NCBI RefSeq assembly: GCF_000331535.1
Contig: NZ_AMZN01000047.1
Location: 1 to 61,958 of the forward strand
Direction: 5' to 3'
Origin: Fulvivirga imtechensis AK7
GTDB lineage: Bacteria; Bacteroidota; Bacteroidia; Cytophagales; Cyclobacteriaceae
Length of the DNA stretch: 61,958 bases
Shown here: positions 55,999-61,958 of the stretch, piece by piece
How the letters are laid out: each line of letters starts with the position of its first letter
How positions within the stretch are numbered: position 1 is the first letter of the stretch
Translations under genes and position numbers: made by a program
Notes under the pieces: generated by a model
What the model was told of the DNA's origin: nothing
Database searches by the model: none
What the model saw: the letters and a program-made list of their open reading frames with translations, nothing else

Positions 55999-57330
55999 AT
56001 GATTGTTTACAAATTTGGTGGGACTTCCGTGGGCATGCCGGAGCGCATGCACAAAGTTTCGGAACTTATTACTGCAGATGACAAAACAAAAATAGTTGTT
56101 TTATCTGCCATTTCAGGTACAACCAATACCCTTGTTGAGATTGGTGAGCTATTACTCGATCGAAAACAGGAAGAAGCTAAATTTAAGGTAAAGAATCTTA
56201 AGAAACATTATGATGAGTTCACTGCCGGATTGTACAGCACAGCAGAAGGAAAGAGAAGGGGTTCAGAAGTAGTAGATATTTATTTTAAGGAGATTAACAC
56301 GCTTACCGATATTCCCGATTTCAACCAGGGAAACAACAAAACCCTGCTGGCTTACGGTGAAATACTGTCCACGAATCTATTTCATCATTATCTGACAGAG
56401 GCTGGTCTAAAGAACATGCTCTTACCAGCGCTGAACTACATGTCTATTGATGAAAATGGGGAGCCGGAAATAGAAAAAATATCGACAAAACTCAAAAATA
56501 TCATTGAGACATCGGAAAAAGTGCCTTTGTACATCACACAGGGGTATATATGTCGCAACCATGAAGGGAAAACCGATAACCTCCAGAGGGGAGGTAGTGA
56601 CTATACTGCCTCTATAGTTGGGGCAGCCATTAACGCAGACGAGGTGCAGATCTGGACAGACATTGACGGGATGCACAACAATGATCCCCGGATAGTAAAG
56701 AACACTTTCCCAATCTCGGAGCTTACCTTTGATGAGGCTGCTGAGCTGGCTTATTTCGGAGCAAAGATACTGCACCCCTCTTCTATATTGCCAGCCCAGA
56801 AATATGGTATTCCTGTTAGGCTAAAAAGCACCATGGATCATGCCGCTCCTGGTACCGTCATCAGCAATGTGAGTGGCGATATAGACATCAAGGCTATTGC
56901 AGCTAAGGATGGTATTACCGCCATCAAAATAAAGTCCACACGGATGCTTCTCGCCCATGGTTTCCTGAGACGGCTGTTCGAGGTTTTTGAAAAATATAAA
57001 ACCTCAATCGATATGATCACTACTTCGGAAGTAGCTGTATCTGTCACTATTGATCAACCCAGGTATCTGGATCAGATCGTTGAGGAGTTAGAGCACTTTG
57101 GCATTGTGGAAGTAGATAAAAACCAGACCATCATCTGCCTTGTAGGCAGCATGGTGGCTGCTAAAAAAGGTGTACTGGTAAGGATCTTTGATGCTATGGC
57201 GGATATCCCTGTTAGGATGGTATCTTACGGTGGCAGCAAAAATAATATTTCGCTGCTTGTAGACACACAGTATAAGGAAAAGGCGTTGATCAGTCTTAAT
57301 GACAGTGTTTTTGAAAAACAAGTAGTGTAA
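55999..57330 (+). CDS. lysC: Aspartate kinase
   Basis: First enzyme of the Lys/Thr/Met pathway. 443 residues. N-terminal YKFGGTSVG, RGGSDYTASIVGAAI with TDIDGMHNNDP (kinase core), then two ACT-like domains (about 300-440, with GITAIKIKSTRMLLAHGFL and VRIFDAMADIPVRMVSYGGSKNNI). It appears to be monofunctional. Confidence 0.95.
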   Translation: MIVYKFGGTSVGMPERMHKVSELITADDKTKIVVLSAISGTTNTLVEIGELLLDRKQEEAKFKVKNLKKHYDEFTAGLYSTAEGKRRGSEVVDIYFKEINTLTDIPDFNQGNNKTLLAYGEILSTNLFHHYLTEAGLKNMLLPALNYMSIDENGEPEIEKISTKLKNIIETSEKVPLYITQGYICRNHEGKTDNLQRGGSDYTASIVGAAINADEVQIWTDIDGMHNNDPRIVKNTFPISELTFDEAAELAYFGAKILHPSSILPAQKYGIPVRLKSTMDHAAPGTVISNVSGDIDIKAIAAKDGITAIKIKSTRMLLAHGFLRRLFEVFEKYKTSIDMITTSEVAVSVTIDQPRYLDQIVEELEHFGIVEVDKNQTIICLVGSMVAAKKGVLVRIFDAMADIPVRMVSYGGSKNNISLLVDTQYKEKALISLNDSVFEKQVV

Positions 57331-57360
57331 AACTAAAGGTGATTTAAAAAAGGACTAAAA

Positions 57361-57390
57361 AACAGGCTCGGAGCATTGAGCCTGTTTTTT
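57361..57390 (+). terminator. Terminator of aspartate kinase gene
   Basis: AACAGGCTC (57361-57369), 8-nt loop, GAGCCTGTT (57378-57386), four T. The following stretch to 57666 shows no gene or clear promoter; it should include the promoter of the peptide cluster. Confidence 0.88.
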
Positions 57391-57666
57391 ATAGTCGGTT
57401 ACCGCCTATTAATTTTATGAACTCCCAATCTCCCCATTAACCATTTCTTTTCAACACCAAATAAGCCTGTCATGCCAATTTTTTAGTTTCCTTCTTAAGT
57501 CCACACTCCCCTGCCCCTTTCTGATAATCAAAAATGAAAGCTGAGCTGCCGTTTTGAGAATGGCCGTTTTCAGTGAAATTTGAATATAGCTCTGAATGGG
57601 GATTTACTTACAAAGCTTTAACAACCAATTTTGTTTCTGACGCATAACAACCAAAACGTAAGAAAA

Positions 57667-57870
57667 ATGAAAAAAGACAAATTGAACTTAGAGCAACTAA
57701 AAGTTAAAAGCTTTGTCACTGGATCACATAGTGAAGACATTGACACATTGAAAGGTGGATACACATATCTCTGTGGTCCCGGTACGATTCCAGCCAGCCC
57801 ACTTTGTGCCTACACTCAGGTTTCATGTTATGAAATCCATTGTGATCGGTATACTGTGATGATGCCGTAA
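57667..57870 (+). CDS. GG-leader peptide precursor (lanthipeptide-like leader)
   Basis: 67 residues from the ATG at 57667. The leader (about 31 residues) has a KLNLEQLKVKSFVT box like that of Bacteroidota class I lanthipeptide (pinensin-type) leaders and ends in TLKGG, a double-glycine site. The core is Thr/Ser/Tyr-rich with four Cys (YLCGPG, PLCAY, SCYEI, HCDRY). No LanB/LanC gene is seen in the window. The C39 exporter gene starts 1.6 kb downstream and can cut at GG. Confidence 0.75.
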   Translation: MKKDKLNLEQLKVKSFVTGSHSEDIDTLKGGYTYLCGPGTIPASPLCAYTQVSCYEIHCDRYTVMMP

Positions 57871-57927
57871 TTTATTTTATTTAGCCGCCAGGCATCAATC
57901 CTGGTGCCTGGCTCTCTTCCCATTCTT

Positions 57928-58584
57928 ATGAAACCGTTTAAAACATATTTTGAAGATTCCAGCGGCTGGCTGGTTTTTACACTTGTCAGTTGTATTTACC
58001 TATTCTCCACATACATAGTCAACGAATTTGTGCTAACTGAGTCATTGTATTATAACTCACTGGCAGAGCAATTAACCTATGAGCGAATTAATGAGATGCT
58101 GGAATCCACATCCCAATGGCGGTTGGTTCAGTATGCTATTATACCCATAACAATACTGGTCAAAGTGTTTGTAGTGACACTGTGTTTAAATGCAGGTCTG
58201 TTGTTAACCACTTATCAGGTAAGTTTTAAAGACATATTTAGCATTGTATTAAAGGCAGAACTCATTTTTGCCTTTGCATCAATACTTAATGTAGTAATCT
58301 TTTTGCTGTTTTTCAAGGCCAATACCTTTGAAGATCTGTATCACCTCAACTCCCTGTCTATCCTATCACTTTTGACTATATCCGACATTGAGCCCTGGCT
58401 GGTGTATCCGTTAAGTATAATTAACATCTATGAACTGTTGTATATAGCATTTCTGGCAATAGGTCTTATGATATATATTAATTCGGATTTTAAGAACTCC
58501 TGTAAAGTGGTAGCCACAAGCTACGGTTCTGCGCTCGTGTTTTGGTTATTGTTCGTAGTATTCATACAGATTAATGCCTATTAA
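57928..58584 (+). CDS. Multi-pass membrane protein of the peptide cluster
   Basis: 219 residues from the ATG at 57928 (MKPFKTYFED); a GTG at 57904 would add eight. About five hydrophobic stretches (LVFTLVSCIYLFSTYIV, IIPITILVKVFVVTLCL, and three later). Possibly of the YIP1-like type, but unproven. The stop precedes the next ATG by one base. May be an immunity or assembly protein. Confidence 0.75.
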   Translation: MKPFKTYFEDSSGWLVFTLVSCIYLFSTYIVNEFVLTESLYYNSLAEQLTYERINEMLESTSQWRLVQYAIIPITILVKVFVVTLCLNAGLLLTTYQVSFKDIFSIVLKAELIFAFASILNVVIFLLFFKANTFEDLYHLNSLSILSLLTISDIEPWLVYPLSIINIYELLYIAFLAIGLMIYINSDFKNSCKVVATSYGSALVFWLLFVVFIQINAY

Positions 58585-58585
58585 A

Positions 58586-59116
58586 ATGAAAAATAAGTAT
58601 TTCAAAATATTCCTTATAGGGTTGCTGGGAGTCGCCATGATCTCAATGGCATTACAGATAAGCCGGAGCATTGCATCTAAAAAACGTATCGAAGCCTCAA
58701 GGAAAGCGATACCTGCATTTGCCTTCACAACTATGGATGGTAGCACCTACACCAGTAGTGAAATTAAAAATGAAAATCTCATTATTAACTATTTCAATCC
58801 CGAATGTGGACATTGCCAATACCAGGTAGAGGAGTTAAAGAAACTTTCTAAAGCAGAAAATACACAAATCTTAATGATCGGCACTGAAAAGCCAGAAAAC
58901 CTTGCTGGCTTCATAGAGAATTATGAATTACATAGTTACCCGGAAATAGCTGTTCTCAGCGATATCAATGCCGAATTTCCACGGTTTTTTGGCGAAGCGA
59001 ATGTGCCGACAATATTAATATACAAAGATGGCATACTAAAGAAAATTTTCAGAGGAGAAACTAAGTACCAGGCCATTGCCGAGGTTTTAAGTACTAATGA
59101 TTTAAGTCTCCAGTAG
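58586..59116 (+). CDS. Membrane-anchored thioredoxin-like protein
   Basis: 176 residues. N-terminal membrane helix (about 6-27), then a thioredoxin fold with INYFNPECGHCQYQVEEL (CGHC active site) and the cis-Pro in EANVPTILIYKDG. It is likely to face the periplasm and make or shuffle disulfides. In this cluster it could handle the Cys-containing peptides at 57667 and 59207; this is inferred. Confidence 0.88.
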   Translation: MKNKYFKIFLIGLLGVAMISMALQISRSIASKKRIEASRKAIPAFAFTTMDGSTYTSSEIKNENLIINYFNPECGHCQYQVEELKKLSKAENTQILMIGTEKPENLAGFIENYELHSYPEIAVLSDINAEFPRFFGEANVPTILIYKDGILKKIFRGETKYQAIAEVLSTNDLSLQ

Positions 59117-59206
59117 AAAAGATAAGATCTTAAACCGGTTAAGAACAGGTGGATGCCGAAAAGCCTGAGACAACAGAGTAGGCAAAACTGCAAAAACTAA
59201 ATAAAT

Positions 59207-59431
59207 ATGAAAAAGTTAGAAATGAATCAAATGGAAGCAATCAATGGTGGAATTTGCGGAGCTGGAGTAGGCGGAGGAATTATTGCAGGAGGTTACTCCG
59301 CAGCAGGACTCCTGGTGGCTGGAGGATTTGCCTTAACTGGTCCTATCGGCTGGGCCGCAGCAGCAGTGGTAATAGGAGGAGCAGTTGGAGGAGGCTTGAC
59401 AGGAGCAGCCACTTTTTGCCAAGAGAAATAA
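59207..59431 (+). CDS. GG-leader bacteriocin-like precursor, glycine-rich
   Basis: 74 residues: leader MKKLEMNQMEAINGG (15), cut site after GG, then a 59-residue hydrophobic core rich in Gly and Ala (GVGGGIIAGG, GAVGGGLTGAA with GxxxG-type helix motifs) and one Cys near each end (ICGAG and TFCQEK). The pattern matches small membrane-active class II bacteriocins. A hairpin follows the gene and the C39 exporter comes next. Confidence 0.82.
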   Translation: MKKLEMNQMEAINGGICGAGVGGGIIAGGYSAAGLLVAGGFALTGPIGWAAAAVVIGGAVGGGLTGAATFCQEK

Positions 59432-59454
59432 TTCCTTTTAAAATGGAGCTAACC

Positions 59455-59482
59455 AAATACGATCTGTTACCAGATCGTATTT
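59455..59482 (+). terminator. Perfect hairpin between bacteriocin-like gene and exporter
   Basis: AAATACGATCTG (59455-59466), loop TTAC, CAGATCGTATTT (59471-59482). No U-run follows, so it may attenuate or protect the peptide mRNA instead of fully terminating. Confidence 0.55.
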
Positions 59483-59503
59483 GTAATATACTATAGCTGG
59501 TAA

Positions 59504-61699
59504 ATGAGGCTTGAGAAATTATATATTAAACAACGGGACCGTACAGACTGTGGAGTCGCATGCCTGGCCACTGTGACGAGGTATTTCGGTGCAGATATTT
59601 TAGTTGAAAAACTTAGAAATATTAGTGGCACCCGCCAGGATGGCACTACACTGTTGGGCCTTTATCAGGCCGCAAACAAAATTGGTTTGGAAGCTGAAGC
59701 TTTTCAGGCAGACATTGAAAATTTGAAAGAAGCCGGTGCGCCATGCATTCTGCATATTGTGCAGAACAGCACCTTGCAACACTTCATTGTATGCCTGTCA
59801 TATGGTCAGAAATCAAACAAATTCCAATGTATAGACCCTGCAACAGGACCAGTGAAATATTCTCCTGAAAAATTGGAATCCGTCTGGAAGAGTAAGGCGC
59901 TCCTATTGGTTAAAGAGGGCACAATAAGACAACAATATAAAGAAGCACAAAAAAATAAACGTCAATGGATACTTTCATTAGTTAAAAAAGACAGTAACCT
60001 GCTCCTGGCTGCGTTGTTCATTGGTGTTATTGTTGCGGTTTTGGGATTATCAACTGCAGTTTTTAGCCAAAAACTCATAGATGTGATAATCCCTAACAAG
60101 GAGTACACTAAGCTTATAACCGGACTGATTCTACTCGGATTTTTACTAATCGGAAGATCCGCACTTTCATATCTACGCCAATATTTTTTGATCCGGCAGG
60201 GCAGAGACTTTAATGTAAGACTTGTCGATGGTTTTTTTGGTAAGCTGCTTCAATTACCTGTGCCTTTTTTTCACTCCCGCAAAACAGGCGATCTCATAGC
60301 GCGAATGAATGATTCGCAACGTATTCAGCAGGTCATTATATACCTTACAAGTTCACTAATGATTGACATCCTCATGTTGCTGATTAGTGTAGGTGGAGTA
60401 TTTTTTTACTCCCAGTTGATCGGGTTTTTTATTCTGGCAGTAGTTCCTATGTATGGTTTCATCATTTATAAGTACCATCATAAGATTGTAAAGGCTCAGA
60501 AAGAAGTAATGCAGGCATATAGTATCAATGAAAGTCATTATGTGGACACAATACAAGGCATAGAGGAAATCAAATTACACAATAAAGAAGCTACATTTTC
60601 GAAAGCAACAAAAAACATTTACGGACATTTTCAACAAAAAATATATGACTTAGGTAAAGTTAAAATTGGTTTTAGTACATTATCAGAGTTAGTGGCTTCA
60701 ATTTTTATTGTATCTGTTTTAGGTTGGAGTGCCTGGTTGGTATTAGAGCAAAGTATTACCACCGGAGCATTGATAGCAATCCTTCAAATGACAGGGATTA
60801 TTTTACCTTCTGCCGGTAATCTTGCCCTAACCAACCTTCACTTACAGGAAGCGCGCATAGCTATTGACAGGTTGTTCGAGTACTCATCCGTTGAACCGGA
60901 ATCAGGAGAAACATCCACTCGTCAAGAAACAAATTCATTTGAGGCACTTGAAGTCAAGGATATTGCTTTTCGGTTTCCAGGCAGATCACTACTGTTTTCC
61001 GGTGTATCTTTCCAGGTTAGAAAAGGTGAAAATATTGCCATTCTGGGTGAAAGTGGAAGCGGGAAAACCACAATATTACACCTAATAAAAAAGTTTTATG
61101 AGCATGAGTCGGGTCAAATTCTGGCTAATGGTATTCCTCTAACTTCTATTTCAAATGAAGCCTGGAGAAAAAAGTTAGGTGTCGTTTCACAGGAAATTAA
61201 AATTTTCAATGGTACTGTCTTAGATAATGTTATGATGGGGACTCCGGTTGATAAGGCAGAACAGTACATTGAATATCTAAATAAGACAGGCCTGACACCC
61301 TTGATCGCAAAATTCCCGCAAGGATATGCCACTATAATTGGCGAAGACGGAATCAGGCTGTCTGGCGGTCAACGTCAGATACTGGCCCTTGCGCGGGCTC
61401 TTTGTAAAAGACCGGATATTTTACTTCTTGACGAGGCTACATCGGCCATGGACCGGGACACTGAAATCAAAGTGCGCGATATACTGAATAGCATAAAGAA
61501 GCATTTTGCTATTATCACCTTAACTCACCGTGTGAACTTAGCCCGTTATGCTGACCGTATTTATTTGCTGGAAAACAAAACAATTTCATCCTCTGGAAAC
61601 CATGAGGATTTAATGATCACAGACAACTTGTATTCGCGTGGATGGAAAGATCTTATCCCGGAACTTGAGGTATTGGTATTGTCAAGCTTTGATAATTGA
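59504..61699 (+). CDS. C39 peptidase-containing ABC exporter
   Basis: 731 residues. C39 peptidase domain (1-130) with C16 (RTDCGVACL), H93 (LQHFIV) and D111; transmembrane domain about 155-440; ABC domain with Walker A GESGSGKTT (about 515-523), signature LSGGQRQ (619-625), Walker B ILLLDEATS, and H-loop THRV. It cuts GG-type leaders while exporting peptides. The two GG precursors upstream are its expected cargo. No HlyD-like partner is present in the window. Confidence 0.95.
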   Translation: MRLEKLYIKQRDRTDCGVACLATVTRYFGADILVEKLRNISGTRQDGTTLLGLYQAANKIGLEAEAFQADIENLKEAGAPCILHIVQNSTLQHFIVCLSYGQKSNKFQCIDPATGPVKYSPEKLESVWKSKALLLVKEGTIRQQYKEAQKNKRQWILSLVKKDSNLLLAALFIGVIVAVLGLSTAVFSQKLIDVIIPNKEYTKLITGLILLGFLLIGRSALSYLRQYFLIRQGRDFNVRLVDGFFGKLLQLPVPFFHSRKTGDLIARMNDSQRIQQVIIYLTSSLMIDILMLLISVGGVFFYSQLIGFFILAVVPMYGFIIYKYHHKIVKAQKEVMQAYSINESHYVDTIQGIEEIKLHNKEATFSKATKNIYGHFQQKIYDLGKVKIGFSTLSELVASIFIVSVLGWSAWLVLEQSITTGALIAILQMTGIILPSAGNLALTNLHLQEARIAIDRLFEYSSVEPESGETSTRQETNSFEALEVKDIAFRFPGRSLLFSGVSFQVRKGENIAILGESGSGKTTILHLIKKFYEHESGQILANGIPLTSISNEAWRKKLGVVSQEIKIFNGTVLDNVMMGTPVDKAEQYIEYLNKTGLTPLIAKFPQGYATIIGEDGIRLSGGQRQILALARALCKRPDILLLDEATSAMDRDTEIKVRDILNSIKKHFAIITLTHRVNLARYADRIYLLENKTISSSGNHEDLMITDNLYSRGWKDLIPELEVLVLSSFDN

Positions 61700-61842
61700 T
61701 CGAAAAAGATCTTGCATCTGGTTGCAATGAAGCTTCATATCGGGAAGTACAAAGTCAGTTTATAGCCCCATGTGTTATTCCTGATGATGTAAAGTAAATA
61801 ACGTGAGTTCGATATAAAAACGTTGATATATTTTAATGAAAA

Positions 61843-61903
61843 TAGGCAGAAAATTAGTATATTAAGTTATTGACAATCAACTAAATAACTAAAGTTCTGC
61901 CTA
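61843..61903 (+). repeat. Inverted repeat spanning the transposase start
   Basis: TAGGCAGAA (61843-61851) and TTCTGCCTA (61895-61903); the second arm runs into the first base of the ATG. The TTCTGCCT word recurs at 61951-61958. An RNA hairpin here could mask the start. The preceding stretch 61700-61842 holds no gene. Confidence 0.55.
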
Positions 61904-61958
61904 TGTTATCTGCTTCTAAAATTACCGAAATTTTTTGTTCTATTGATGATTTCTGCCT
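61903..61958 (+). CDS. Transposase, N-terminal fragment (IS982-like), cut by window end
   Basis: The first 18 codons (MLSASKITEIFCSIDDFC) resemble the start of IS982-family transposases. Only 56 bp are in the window, so the family is tentative and the rest is unseen. Confidence 0.5.
   Translation, partial: MLSASKITEIFCSIDDFC

Overview
The window looks like a chromosomal segment from a member of the Bacteroidota, most likely the order Cytophagales. The signs are a fused SecD-SecF protein, very few Shine-Dalgarno sequences, several upstream matches to the Bacteroidota -7 element TAnnTTTG, an atpD-atpC pair detached from the other ATP synthase genes, a Rho factor with a long charged insertion, DUF4286 and SiaC-like proteins, and many secreted proteins with Bacteroidota-type lipoboxes. 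This assignment rests on gene content and motifs only.

Layout. 1-0.9 kb: a RAYT (REP-associated tyrosine transposase) gene flanked by REP-like hairpins. 0.9-8.6 kb (minus): a packed run nrnA, two FKBP lipoproteins, rdgB, udk, a small membrane protein and secDF. 8.7-9.2 kb: ndk. 9.3-16 kb (minus): a cell-envelope operon of Cys-rich lipoproteins, one collagen-like, around a secreted TPR-CHAT (caspase-like) protein whose reading frame is broken; an ECF sigma factor and a membrane TPR anti-sigma candidate diverge from it (16.2-17.6 kb). 17.6-23.8 kb: kynurenine (tryptophan) degradation genes split into two divergent arms. 23.7-31.7 kb: mixed genes (MltF-like transglycosylase, SiaC-like, GNAT, prolyl oligopeptidase, TspO-like, serS). 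32-41 kb: rho, TauE, serine dehydratase, Na/Ca exchanger, upp, M42 peptidase, hpt, adk, obgE. 41-43 kb: grpE-dnaJ. 44-50 kb: ABC exporter, histidine kinase, atpDC. 50-57 kb: rluA, prfC, dnaK, a DUF4382 lipoprotein, aspartate kinase. 57.6-61.7 kb: a secreted-peptide cluster with two GG-leader precursors, a membrane protein, an anchored thioredoxin and a C39 peptidase ABC exporter. A transposase starts at the right edge.

The two loci most likely to be under-described systems are the ECF sigma/TPR anti-sigma/TPR-CHAT/lipoprotein cluster (9.3-17.6 kb), which contains a perfect terminator-like hairpin inside the CHAT signal-peptide codons, and the peptide export cluster (57.6-61.7 kb). The non-coding DNA is rich in structure: compensated REP hairpins, a palindromic element present in short and long forms (9.25 and 29.5 kb), a 161-bp MITE-like palindrome between grpE and dnaJ, and an exactly 7-bp-phased inverted repeat upstream of dnaK. 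No tRNA, rRNA or CRISPR array was seen.
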